A stretch of DNA of 64,000 nt from Diabrotica undecimpunctata (GCF_040954645.1 NC_092803.1:9301230-9365229); one strand, 5' to 3'. Counted from the first letter of the stretch, positions 44,942 to 55,816 are shown. A program made the numbers and translations. The notes: generated from the letters alone by a model not told the origin.

Positions 44942-47181
44942 AGAAAAACCATCGCTTCGTTAGGAAGCATAGCTCCTAAAAGCTATGCTTCCCCTCCTCG
45001 GTCACTCCCAGAGCGCCACATACTGTTCTTTTTTATATACTAAATTATATTTTTTATTTTGTTATTATTTGTGCCCTTTTTAAGCCTGTTGGAGATTATT
45101 TAGATCTGCTTATGCATCGAATATATTTTCGTTTCTTTTTACATTTTTAACCGTGTTTACATTTAGCCTTTCTTTTGTATCGTGGGCATCCCATTTTTGT
45201 TTTTTAAGATTCAAATATTTAAAAACAGTGGCGCACGCGTTTTGCGTTGTTTTTCTTTTTTTTTTTTATAGCTTTTCCTAAACGACCCCGACCTTCATCT
45301 ACAACGATTGAGCAACGGTTCCTTAGCGTAACAGTGTCCTGAGACTACTTCCAAGTAGTTTGGTTTAATGTTATGTAACAAATGTAATGAACATAATCAG
45401 TACAAAGGCCTTCTAAATATTTCTAACAGCTTTTTGGAATTGGATATTTGAATATGTATTATTTCTTCCACCTTGTACAGTAAGGTCCAAGACCAGATAT
45501 CTGACTTAATTTCCTCCGCCCTGTACTTTCCATGGCGTTACCAGAATTAAAACGGCGTCGGCTATCGATCGTATCGTCTCTAATGCGTTTCCATATTTTC
45601 CAGTAAACTCATCATTATTGGAATTTACTATGCTGGTGATTATATGTTAGGGGTATTTTTCAATTGTGTGTCTACATTTTATGAGGATAAACAGAATTGG
45701 ATCGATACGGGAAGTGGTAAAAGGCATTTAATCTAAGAGATAAGCGATTATTTGTCTATTTATACTATTTTTCCAATTAATTTACGGTATTAAGTGGATA
45801 TACGAGTATATATACACATCAAAAATGTCTAAAAGTAATATTAAAGTACCTAGTTCCCCTTTTAGGGAACTGCTTCGAATAATTATGCAAGGGAAAATAG
45901 CAGGAAAAAGGTCCATAGGAAGAAGACGAAACTCCTGGCTAAAGAATCTACGGGAATGGTATAGCTGTAGCAGCAACGAATTGTTTCGGTCAGCAGTTTC
46001 GAAAATACGTATAGCCCTGATGATCGCCAACCTTCGGAACGAAGATGGCACTTGAAGAAGAAGAAGAAAAACCATCGCTTCGTTAGGAAGCATAGCTCCT
46101 AAAAGCTATGCTTCCCCTCCTCGGTCACTCCCAGAGCGCCACATACTGTTCTTTTTTATATACTAAATTATATTTTTTATTTTGTTATTATTTGTGCCCT
46201 TTTTAAGCCTGTTGGAGATTATTTAGATCTGCTTATGCATCGAATATATTTTCGTTTCTTTTTACATTTTTAACCGTGTTTACATTTAGCCTTTCTTTTG
46301 TATCGTGGGCATCCCATTTTTGTTTTTTAAGATTCAAATATTTAAAAACAGTGGCGCACGCGTTTTGCGTTGTTTTTCTTTTTTTTTTTTATAGCTTTTC
46401 CTAAACGACCCCGACCTTCATCTACAACGATTGAGCAACGGTTCCTTAGCGTAACAGTGTCCTGAGACTACTTCCAAGTAGTTTGGTTTAATGTTATGTA
46501 ACAAATGTAATGAACATAATCAGTACAAAGGCCTTCTAAATATTTCTAACAGCTTTTTGGAATTGGATATTTGAATATGTATTATTTCTTCCACCTTGTA
46601 CAGTAAGGTCCAAGACCAGATATCTGACTTAATTTCCTCCGCCCTGTACTTTCCATGGCGTTACCAGAATTAAAACGGCGTCGGCTATCGATCGTATCGT
46701 CTCTAATGCGTTTCCATATTTTCCAGTAAACTCATCATTATTGGAATTTACTATGCTGGTGATTATATGTTAGGGGTATTTTTCAATTGTGTGTCTACAT
46801 TTTATGAGGATAAACAGAATTGGATCGATACGGGAAGTGGTAAAAGGCATTTAATCTAAGAGATAAGCGATTATTTGTCTATTTATACTATTTTTCCAAT
46901 TAATTTACGGTATTAAGTGGATATACGAGTATATATACACATCAAAAATGTCTAAAAGTAATATTAAAGTACCTAGTTCCCCTTTTAGGGAACTGCTTCG
47001 AATAATTATGCAAGGGAAAATAGCAGGAAAAAGGTCCATAGGAAGAAGACGAAACTCCTGGCTAAAGAATCTACGGGAATGGTATAGCTGTAGCAGCAAC
47101 GAATTGTTTCGGTCAGCAGTTTCGAAAATACGTATAGCCCTGATGATCGCCAACCTTCGGAACGAAGATGGCACTTGAAGA
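44744..47181 (+). repeat. Tandem duplication, period 1123 bp, two full copies plus a third partial
   Basis: Units start at 44744, 45867 and 46990, each with GAACTGCTTCGAATAATTAT. Each full unit holds the last 190 bases of the LINE and about 930 bases of non-coding spacer (with GAAGCATAGCTCCTAAAAGC). The copies look identical by eye. The third stops at the LINE tail. Period is exactly 1123 both times. Confidence 0.95.
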
Positions 47182-47183
47182 AG
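46990..47183 (+). mobile_element. 5'-truncated LINE 3' end with target duplication
   Basis: 192 bases matching the LINE 3' end (44744-44935), flanked by AGTTCCCCTTT before (about 46975-46985) and after (about 47183-47193). The pattern is an independent truncated insertion whose homology to the full LINE could have driven the tandem duplication. Confidence 0.8.
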
Positions 47184-47473
47184 AAGTTCCCCTTTCTATA
47201 GAATATTTTCTAAAACTAAATCAAATAGTGGAATTCTATCGTAGGACTGTTTGGAGTGAACTAACAATGCATGTATGGTCAGGTTGTAATCATAACTGCT
47301 ATGTACTAATTGCTTTAGTGTGAATATCTTATTTTGTAGTGATCGGGCTCACCTGAAACTTGCCTGGTACTCTCCAACTGTAGCCTCTTTATTTTTGTTA
47401 ATCCGCAATGGTTCATGGATCAAATTCCTGTCTATTCTATTCTATATAAAATAATACGTGTATTGAAACTCAC

Positions 47474-47693
47474 CTTTGACCGGAATACAGTCCTTGGTCG
47501 AAAAGGGAACACCCAAAAACGGTTTCTCCTGAGCAAGCTTTTCTTCGGGAACAACTCCCGAGGCTATCAGTTCGTCAACTTTTTGAGCTTCTTTTTTGGC
47601 TTCTTCAAATCTATCCGCCACGACGCAATTTAGGACAGAATTCACTTCGCTAATCCTGTCTATGAAAGATTGTAACACCTCCGTGCTGGTTAT
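47474..47693 (-). CDS. FAAH2: FAAH2-like fatty-acid amide hydrolase, exon with catalytic lysine
   Basis: Minus-strand exon of 220 bp, acceptor TTATTTCAG ahead of 47693 and donor AAAG|GTGAGT. It encodes ITSTEVLQSFIDRISEVNSV, LNCVVADRFEEAKKEAQKVD, then PFLGVPFSTKDCIPVK. The Lys of STKD is the catalytic Lys of the amidase signature. The exon begins in phase 0 where FAAH2 proteins have an LA..IR..(K)ITS helix, so one or more upstream exons with the membrane anchor (about 60-70 residues) are missing here. It is separated from the next exon by a 25,701-bp TE-filled intron. The five exons total 1,401 coding bases (466 residues). Confidence 0.93.
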
Positions 47694-48079
47694 CTGAAAT
47701 AAAAGAAAAAAAAATCGTAAAACACAACTTTTAGTAAGGTGATAGTAGAACAGAAGTTTTGTAAGAAAAAATAAAATACATATTTCAATCCAACTCTATG
47801 AAAAATTCTTTATGTCCAAGAAAGATTTATCTTTTAGTCTAGTTTACAAAATGTATCTCCATGCTTTAGCTTTCGTGCACCAATGCCGAAGCTGACAAAT
47901 TCTTTTGTCCTTGAGAATTTTCCAAATACATTTTTGCTCTCATGAAATACGAGAATAAACGATCTACTGATAGCAAGAATAGACCAAATTAAACGGCACA
48001 CTTTTAGCAGATCTGCAAAAGCAGAACACAACCGAAAAGAAAAAATTGGTGAAGTTCAAATATACTGCCCTTGTCATAT
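47694..48079. other. Intron sequence upstream of the FAAH2 lysine exon
   Basis: AT-rich, no feature recognised. Confidence 0.35.
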
Positions 48080-49002
48080 CTACATCACTATAAAGTATTT
48101 TAAGTAAAAATTTATACAGTGCTTGTAACAGGGAGTCGGCACCATTCTTGTAAAGCTCATTGCAAATTTGATCGGTTCCTGGTGCTTTATTATTTTTAAG
48201 CTTTTTAATGGTTTGGGCGACCTCTTCAGTGGTAAGTGGTCTTTCGTTTGGGTTAAACAGATTCCTATCATTTCGATCTGCTACGGTGTTATCTGCTTCT
48301 TCAGCTCCCTATTCTTGGCCTAAACTCTACTCATTTTGTTTACATTTCTGTAGAACTTTCGAGTTTCGTTTTGATTTCTTAACCATTCTATGTTTTCTAA
48401 CTGATTTTCTTCAAATTGCCTTTTTTTTCTTCTATGTAATCTTTTTTCTTTCCTTCTTAGAATCCGGTACCTCCTTTGCTTTTCTTGTGCATTTAGCTTG
48501 ATTTGTCTTTAGGTATGCTCTATTTTTATTTTCTGTTGCTTCTTGGCACTCCTCGTCAAACTATTCGTTTTGTCTAACTGGTTTCGTTTTCCCCAATATT
48601 TCCGATGCCTTCTCAGTTATTATATTTCTAAATTTTGTCCACAATTCCTCCACATTTTCCTCCGCTTACAGGCTCTCTATTTCCTCATTCAGTTGTCTCG
48701 TATACTCTGATTTTTGTCATTACAAGAAAGTAGTCACTATCTATGTTTGCACCTTGGTAGCTTCTGTCAGAGATGGGTTGATGATATTAAAAGAATAGCC
48801 GGAACAAATTGGAAATATGTTGCTTAGGATAGAAACCGATGGAAGGAGTTGGGAGAGGCCTATGTCCAAACACAGAAGGCTAAGAAGAAGAAGCTTCTGT
48901 CATCCATGCGGTCGGAAGAATGCCTTGCATCTGTTAGGATGTGATTTATCTGGTTAACGGTTTCATTGTCAGGTGATTTCCATGTTCCTTTGTGTATTAT
49001 TG
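48080..49002 (-). mobile_element. LINE fragment (endonuclease end and RT start), degenerate, with nested insertion
   Basis: Minus strand, right to left: IHKGTWKSPDNETVNQINHI and TDARHSSDRMD (endonuclease C-terminus) down to 48903, interrupted by a plus-strand insert, then YQGANIDSDYFLVM (48700-48759) and, after many frameshifts, NPNERPLTTEEVAQTIKKLK with NNKAPGTDQICNELYKNG (RT start) near 48130-48260. RTE-like order. RT catalytic region absent. Confidence 0.8.
48770..48891 (+). mobile_element. Short LINE 3' insert (122 bp) with 11-bp target duplication
   Basis: RWVDDIKRIAGTNWKYVA, stop, DRNRWKELGEAYVQ, then an AAGAAGAAGA tail: the C-terminal end of an RTE-like LINE. AGCTTCTGTCA stands on both sides (48759-48769 and 48892-48902). 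The frame of the host LINE resumes exactly after it. Confidence 0.92.
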
Positions 49003-49362
49003 ACGTGACAACGTCTTAAATTAGGTTGTGGCTCGGAGTCACTCATGAAAAAGTGTAACGCCCGCTCACGTCTGTTACGATGAGTCACCGAACGAGAGAG
49101 AGGCCCGCCGGACCAGCGAATGCCTTGCGTCTCTCTCCCACTCAAACATGATCGGTCCGCTGCGCGCGCAGCACTAGAGAATTAGGCAATTAGACAATTA
49201 GTTAAGTTTAAGTTTACATGTACAATGTTTTAGTAAACAAAATATATTTCTATAGTTAAAATTTGTGCAATTCTTATTTTCATTCAATTCCTTGTTCCTA
49301 TTGTGCAATTTAATAATATTCATATCAATAAATATTCTACCGAGAAAAAGACGTTGTCACGT
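49003..49362. mobile_element. 360-bp repeat with 15-bp terminal inverted repeats (possible solo LTR or MITE)
   Basis: Begins ACGTGACAACGTCTT and ends AAGACGTTGTCACGT. The interior has a GC-rich left half (GTTACGATGAGTCACCGAAC, CGCTGCGCGCGCAGC) and an AT-rich right half with AATAAA at about 49326. No clear target duplication. A TG...CA reading (49006-49359) would suit a solo LTR; the perfect 15-bp inverted ends would also suit a MITE. Confidence 0.55.
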
Positions 49363-50220
49363 AAAATCTTCGCCCGTAAAACCGACTTTACAGGCAACCG
49401 ATTTTTTTTATGGGAAAATCTTGTTCCTCCTATATACTATGATGTTTTTGGTGCTTGCAAATTATTAGTCTCAATCCCTTATTATTTGACTGCATGCAAG
49501 CTCTTACATCCCATAGATGGGAATCAACAAATGAAGGAATAAAAACTATACACGCACCAGAGAATATATTTTTTGTCTGGTAGTCTAACAAAAGTTAGAA
49601 AACATTGTTTATGACTCAGATGACATAAAATAGTTGCTATTTTTTCGAAATGAGCTAATTCTACTTAAAAGAGTTTTTGGACCAAACCCACGCTGTCAAT
49701 TCGTTGAGAATAGAATAAAAAAAGTCTATATTAACGGTATTTTTTTATTGTGTACGCAAAACTGTTGTGGTTGAATTTCGCGATACCCTGTATTTAAATG
49801 ATAGGCATAATATATGTTGAATAAGTTTTATCGTCGATAAAAGTAGCTCTGTGTTCCGCTATCTCTTTGTGTAAGCTTCTTCATGTTTGACTTATGTATA
49901 CTTTGGAGCAGGCATCACAAGTTTATTATATATATTCATATGTAAAATATAATCGTATATTGATTTATGAAATATGATATTTAATCGAATTCACGTTACC
50001 ATAGATTTTGATTCACTTGAATAACGCTTTGCCTAATATTTATTATGGCTTATCTCTCAAAAGTTTCCTGGTTTGGTTACATAATACATGTAATGTAATG
50101 ATTATTTTATCGTATAATAATATAATATTCTTTCGCTATCTTTGCACAAGGCTGATTTGTGACGTCACAACAATAATTAAAAGAAACAAGATTGTTTATC
50201 ATATAAGGAAGACTTCGAAT
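49363..50220. other. AT-rich sequence, no gene
   Basis: Short ORFs only, no recognised motif. 49363-49560 may still belong to the preceding repeat (CGTAAAATCTTCGCCCGTAA). Confidence 0.3.
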
Positions 50221-50860
50221 CTAAGATATCTATAATATAAAAATGAATCGCAAAATGTGTTGGCAAGCGCATAACTCAACAACGCATGGATCAATCTTAA
50301 CAATTCTTTTTTTAAAATGTTCCTTGAATTCTAAGGATGGTTTTTGCGACAAGAAAAATTCGAATAATTTCAGGGAAAACCCTAACCAGCCCTTTTATTT
50401 TTCCCATACAAATATTTTCTAACTAAATGTAGGTGTGTTTCTTTTAATAAATTCCTCAGGGGGTTGCAAAATAAGACGAAAAACAACTTTATTTTTACAC
50501 TTCGTATATGGGTAAAACATTGACATTTCCCAGAAAACATTGATACAGTTATTACTTAGAAATAGATCTGCAATGATCTTTTTTTCATAAATAAATAAAA
50601 TCTTTTATAAATAAACTAACGGACCCGACAGACTTCGTTCTGTCAAATAGATTTGGAATATGGCTGGTTTATTTCTTTAATTCTCCTAAACAGAACCGTC
50701 ACCATGATGATAGGGCGGTGTGTGAGGGTCAGCTCGGGTAGTATCTTCGCTTCCAGAACTTTGGCCACCCTTTTGGACCCACTAAAAACCCGGACTGGGA
50801 TATCTGCCAGAGGGCTTCAAACTAAGAGGGGAACTTAAAGTTCAAGCGTGATTGAAAAAT
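50221..50860. repeat. Interspersed repeat of unknown class
   Basis: Starts with TAAAAATGAATCGCAAAATG and later AACGGACCCGACAGACTTCG, phrases that recur in many insect genomes as dispersed non-coding repeats (from memory). No ORF with motif. Confidence 0.35.
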
Positions 50861-50942
50861 AATCTAAAGGGATAGTGGGAACCTAAAGGTGACAAATATT
50901 TATAAAGTGGGTGCTTAGTAAGTACATAGAGATAATTAATTA

Positions 50943-50962
50943 TTTATTATTATTATTATTAT
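50943..50962. repeat. (TTA)n, 3' tail/target of R4-like copy 1
   Basis: Short TTA repeat directly abutting the 3' end of the R4/Dong-like copy. Confidence 0.9.
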
Positions 50963-51885
50963 ACAGATTTAGCCATACGGCTCACACTTCCTCTAAGGGG
51001 AAAATTCACTCTTATATAGATGTTCATTTAGACCCAGCTTTTTTATGTTTTCTAGGAGGCTCTTCGGGATGACTCCAGTGGAAGAAAGAATAATAGGTAT
51101 CGTCTGGGTACTTTCCATTCTCCATTGTCTCCTGATTTGTATTTCTAGATCTCTGTACTTGGCCATCTTTTCGTTGTATTTAACACGTAAATTATTGGTG
51201 TTGGGTATCGCCACATCAATAAGTGTTGTTTGCCTAGTAATTTTATTAACTAGTATGAGATCGGGTCTATTATGGGCCACTGGTTGGTCTGTAAGCACAG
51301 TGCGGTCCCACTATAGCTTGTAGTTGTCATTTTCAAGCATTCTATCAGGGACGTATTGATAATAAGGAAGATGGTCGGTTTGGAGAAGTCCCAGTTTGTC
51401 AGCTAGTTCTTGGTGGATAATCTTTCCTACTGAGTCATGACGTTATTTATAATCAGTACCAACAAATGCCTGGCAGCCACCGGTAAGATATTGGATGGTT
51501 TCTTGGGCTTGGCATCCATATCGGCATTTGTCATTTTGGACTTGAGGATCTTTAACAATATATTTCAGGTAATTTTTAGTTGGAATAACCTGATCCTGAA
51601 TGGCAAGTAGGAAACCCTCAGTCTCGGGAAACATCTTTCCTGATGTCAACCAATAGTTCGACGCTGTATTGTCGACATATTCTTGGCTGATCTCATTAAG
51701 ATGTCGCCCATGCAGAGGTTTACTCATCCAGGCGCACATTTTGTCTTGCTTAGTCAGGTGGTTTGAAAATGTCTGTACAGTAAATGAAAAAAGGTGGTCT
51801 GTACCTGAAAATAAGTTCTTAAATTAGCAATTTGTTTATCCAATTGCTCACCTATATCCATAAGTCCTCTTCCCCCTTGATACCT
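50963..51885 (-). mobile_element. R4/Dong-like LINE 3' part, copy 1 (degraded)
   Basis: Minus strand from 51885: RYQGGRGLMDIGEQLDKQI, frameshifts, then MSKPLHGRHLNEISQEYVDN, KCRYGCQAQETIQYLTGGC (zinc knuckle), a frame break near 51440, then NRPDLILVNKITRQTTLIDV (restriction-like endonuclease). About 140 bases at the 3' side are deleted relative to copy 2 near 51010. Ends in the 3' UTR phrase CCGTATGGCTAAATCTG and (TAA)n. Confidence 0.85.
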
Positions 51886-51900
51886 TATTATTATTATTAT
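51886..51900. repeat. (TTA)n between the two R4-like copies
   Basis: It is both the 3' tail of copy 2 and the 5' border of copy 1. Confidence 0.9.
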
Positions 51901-52899
51901 CCAGATTTAGCCATACGGCTCACACTCCTTCTAAGGGGAAAATTCACTCATCCCAGATACCTACGGTATCAAAAGGATTGAGCTCTGGTGGGACTCTTTC
52001 CATGTTATCGAGTCCTAGGTGACTTGGTATGTCGGTGTATCTCCCAAAAATTTTCGTACGCATCTGGACGTCGAAAGTAACACAGCTTTCTGCATAATCT
52101 TATATAGATGTTCATTTAGACCCAGCTTTTTTATGTTTTCTAGGAGGCTCTTCGGGATAACTCCAGTGGTAGAAAGAATAATAGGTATCGTCTGGGTACT
52201 TTCCATTCTCCATTGTCTCCTGATTTGTATTTCTAGATCTCTGTACTTGGCGATCTTTTCGTTGTATTTAACACGTAAATTATTGGTGTTGGGTATCGCC
52301 ACATCGATAAGTGTTGTTTGCCTAGTAATTTTATTAACTAGTATGAGATCGGGTCTATTATGGGCCATTGGTTGGTCTGTAAGCACAGTGCGGTCCCAGT
52401 ATAGCTTGTAGTTGTCATTTTCAAGCATTCTATCAGGGACGTATTGATAATAAGGAAGATGGTCGGTTTGGAGAAGTCCCAGTTTGTCAGCTAGTTCTTG
52501 GTGGATAATCTTTCCTACTGAGTCATGACGTTCTTTATAATCAGTACCGACAAATGCCTGGCAGCCACCGGTAAGATGTTGGATGGTTTCTTGGGCTTGG
52601 CATCCATATCGGCATTTGTCATTTTGGACTTGAGGATCTTTAACAATATATTTCAGGTAATTTTTAGTTGGAATAACCTGATCCTGAATGGCAAGTAGGA
52701 AACCCTCAGTCTCGGGAAACATCCTTCCTGATGTCAACCAATAGTTCGATGCTGTATTGTCGACATATTCTTGGCTGATCTCATTAAGATGTCGCCCATG
52801 CAGAGGTTTACTCATCCAGGCGCGCATTTTGTCTTGCTTAGACAGGTGGTTTATGCGCATTTCTTGTTCCCTCAGTTTAAGCGGTGTCGTATCATCTAC
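51901..52899 (-). mobile_element. R4/Dong-like LINE C-terminus with intact restriction-like endonuclease, copy 2
   Basis: Open from 52898 to the stop at 52015 (about 294 codons): VDDTTPLKLREQEMRINHL, MSKPLHGRHLNEISQEYVDN, the CCHC-type knuckle KCRYGCQAQETIQHLTGGC, KLYWDRTVLTDQPMAHNRPD, then RPDLILVNKITRQTTLIDVA. The PD...D pattern is the restriction-like endonuclease of R2/R4-type non-LTR elements, which nicks the target site. The RT is missing by 5' truncation at (TTA)n. Dong of the R4 clade is known to target TAA repeats, which fits the flanks here. No frameshift in this domain. Confidence 0.88.

Positions 52900-52938
<39 letters not shown>
52900..52938. repeat. (TTA)n, 5' border of R4-like copy 2
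   Basis: About 39 bases of TTA repeats directly at the truncation point of copy 2. Confidence 0.93.
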
Positions 52939-52940
<2 letters not shown>

Positions 52941-54465
52941 ATAGGGTTAATAACCGATGTAACAAAGAATAATAAAATAAGACGTATATAAGTATTTTCA
53001 GTAATCGATTTATTGTAAATCAAGTAAAAATCAAAATCTGTTTTATTTTTATTGTAGTGCTTTATGATTTTGTTTGATTACCTGGTGAATACACAAACAT
53101 TTCGTCAATAATATTGTCAACAATAATAGTAGTAGTCAGTCAGTCATAATATTGTCAATAATAATATCAACTATCAAAGGAGAAATGACAATATTTTAGA
53201 AATCAAAATGGCTGATGGTTTTTTATACTATTTTCTTTTTTTACTGATAATAAGATCCACTTACCGGCTCAGAGTGGCTATAAGCCCAACAGTACACACA
53301 CAAAAACCAACCAAAACATTACTCCAACTTCCCTTCTTCCCAAAACAAAAACAAAATTTAATATTCTTAAAACAAATCCTAGCACATCCCTGGGCCGCCT
53401 ACTGATTTAAACCCACATTACATCTCCCCGGTCAGAACAAGAGTCCTCACGAGGCGGAAAAGCATGTATATAGTTTTCCAAAACTGCCGCTTGGAATCGC
53501 TGCTTAATACCAACTTAGAAATTAAAAGTTATTAAGAGATATTTAATGGATCTTGATTTAAGATTTTATTTAAAAGTGATGAAAGGATTATTGAAGTGAC
53601 GAATTCGTCACAGTTCTAGCGCAAGAAGTCCAAGTTACCCAGATGTGGGAAAAAACGTCATTAAGTCACCATAAGTGTTAGAGAGAACAAAGCATCGATT
53701 TTTTCCCAGATTTTCGTATAGTTTTCGAGAAAATTTAAGGTTAATTCTGCTCATTTTTAACGCTTTTATGACCTTAAATGAAAGTGGATTGAAGAGCGTG
53801 ATACGTTTGTATCACGTATAATGTAAGGGGATTTGACACCGATGAATTTTAAGAGAAAAAACAAACATCACAGCATTGCCAAAAGGGCACTATCTCGTAT
53901 CCTCAGTGTCGAGTGACGGAGTAGGTAGATTGAGACCTCAGTCGAGAAACGTCTACTTTTCAAATTCTCAACGCGGTTCTTCCCGAGAACTTAATAATTT
54001 TCATTTTCCTAACAGCGGAAATATCCTTCTTAGTGGTAGATTCTATTAAAATACATATTTTGTTTGATCTGCCCGCGCTGTCAATTTCGTAAAAATTTTG
54101 ATTGATTATACAGTCCCGATTGCAAAAATATTATAGACAACAATTACAACGAATAAATTAATATTTTCAGCATAGCAACATGTTATTCTTATGAGTTTGT
54201 GTCCCAACGCTCGCTTAAAATGTTATTAATATTCCATTATAGCTATATACAATGTAATTGGCATTCTAATTCAAATCAAATGTTAGTCGAAATTGCTTCC
54301 GTTGAGAAATGCAGTTACGCCAAATTAAATTATACATTGATAAAGCGATATCAAGTACACGCTATACACCGACTAGTTGAACATCTAGAATCAAATTATA
54401 CTCAGATAATGTACCTACCCATATGAAATTATGTACTATATGAAACAAATATTGCTATAATACAT

Positions 54466-54473
<8 letters not shown>
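52939..54473. other. AT-rich sequence, no gene
   Basis: No coding motif. A short stretch at 53866-53905 (minus strand GATAGTGCCCTTTTGGCAAT) resembles the tandem-repeat unit of the 41-42 kb foldback element. Confidence 0.35.

Positions 54474-54545
<72 letters not shown>
54474..54545. repeat. (TA)n microsatellite
   Basis: About 72 bases of TA repeats. Confidence 0.95.
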
Positions 54546-54547
<2 letters not shown>

Positions 54548-54991
54548 AAAAAAAATTTGTTACTAAACAAAAAAGAATGTTTAAACGAAGTTTTACTTTT
54601 GGCAATATAATTGTCAAAAATAAAAATTTTATGTTGGCATTTATGACATTGAGGCTATTTGTAATTGGTTGCTATTTGAACTTATTTATAAATTCAATTA
54701 TTTTTATATTAAAAAAAATGTTTTCAAAATTATAGAAATTTTCGGAGAAACATTTGTTAGATCAAAACATTTTTATATTAAATATTTTGAACATGTAAGC
54801 AGTGATTTTTACTTACCAAACTAATTTTTATTTGGTAAGTTAACAAAAATTGTTTTTTCTTTTTAGTTCAACCTTGTAAGTATTTTGTCTTTTTTAGCTC
54901 TTGATAATAATTGTAAACACAATTGAAAGCTCGAGAATAAAAAAATAGTTAACCAATAGCCCTATTATTGACTCCAACCCATCCAAAACAG

Positions 54992-54992
<1 letters not shown>
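54546..54992. other. AT-rich spacer
   Basis: Between two (TA)n tracts. Nothing recognised. Confidence 0.35.

Positions 54993-55053
<61 letters not shown>
54993..55053. repeat. (TA)n microsatellite
   Basis: About 61 bases of TA repeats, followed 7 bases later by the 26-bp phrase shared with 40929-40954. Confidence 0.95.
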
Positions 55054-55056
<3 letters not shown>

Positions 55057-55195
55057 CTTCAAATAAAAGGCAGATATCGAGCACATATTGCAATTAGTAG
55101 CTTTCAACAAAAACTTGCTACTGCTCTGATGAAATAAAAGCCATATATGGAGCCATATTGGAGCACAAATTAGTCAAAACTTTCGCGTTTGAATC

Positions 55196-55263
55196 GGTAT
55201 CAATAGTGATAACAGTTATTTCGGTATAGTCCCCACCTCATCAGTCATCTCGGATTTGATACC
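55196..55263 (-). ncRNA. Hammerhead ribozyme candidate, minus strand, copy 1
   Basis: Minus strand: distal stem I GGUAUCAA (55263-55256) pairs with UUGAUACC (55203-55196). The core CUGAUGAG is an exact consensus (CUGAUGA = 55244-55238), stem II is GGU/ACC, then CGAAA. A short stem III AUAA-CUG-UUAU follows, and C. Proximal stem I pairing is poor, so it may have decayed. Confidence 0.6.
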
Positions 55264-55523
55264 AATTAAAAATACGAAAGGTTCAACTAATGTCTCCAAA
55301 ATACTCTCCCACGTTAATGGTTAGCATACAGAGGTGCCACCTGCTGTGGTGGCGAAGAACTATACAAACATAGTTGAGTTTAATAATTACATAATTTGAG
55401 TAACGAACATTATAATTATTAAGATACATTTTTTTAAGGGAACGTACACTTTCCCAGCTCGAATACAGGGAACCTTATGCCCTGAGAGGTAACTTTTTCT
55501 TACTGTGCTGTCTTCTAACGAAG

Positions 55524-55733
55524 TTAGGCAATCACTTCTTTAAGCGCTTCCCTATCTTTTGCACCGTGAAATATCTGTTCAAAACTGAGGTTAGTCCAAT
55601 CTCTGATATTCCTCGGCCAAGATTTCTTAGAATCCTTTTGAGCTATTCGAAGAATGTAAAGTTTACACTTCAGCAAAAGCTTTACTATCGCTATGATAAA
55701 TTGAAATGCCATTATTATGGCGTAACAGTACAA
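55524..55733 (-). mobile_element. LINE C-terminal fragment between two hammerhead-like motifs
   Basis: Minus strand: AQKDSKKSWPRNIRDWTNLS, then FEQIFHGAKDREALKEVIA and stop. This is the C-terminal block (SWLRNLREW...) of insect RTE-like LINEs, 5'-truncated. The 3' flank shows a TAAGAAAAAG remnant of the tail. Confidence 0.7.
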
Positions 55734-55768
55734 TCGTCAAACATTCTGTGTATAAATCGGTATCATTA

Positions 55769-55816
55769 GGATCTTAAAACGTTATTTCTGCATATTCCCT
55801 GCTTCATCAGAGATCC
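55769..55816 (-). ncRNA. Hammerhead ribozyme candidate, minus strand, copy 2
   Basis: Minus strand: proximal stem I GGAUCU (55816-55811) pairs perfectly with AGAUCC (55774-55769). Core CUGAUGA (55810-55804), stem II GCA/UGC, GAAA (55788-55785). Stem III is weak (UAACGUUUU). A distal helix GUAUC/GAUAC (55826-55822 with 55764-55760) matches the layout of copy 1. The core is 566 bases from copy 1, same strand. Confidence 0.62.

Noticed and set aside
45825..46055. 76-codon ORF MSKSNIKVPSSPFRELL..., repeated at 46948
   Set aside because: It is a chance fusion of spacer sequence to the LINE C-terminus across the duplication joint.
53208..53405. 65-codon ORF with hydrophobic start
   Set aside because: No family signal and low-complexity composition; probably chance.
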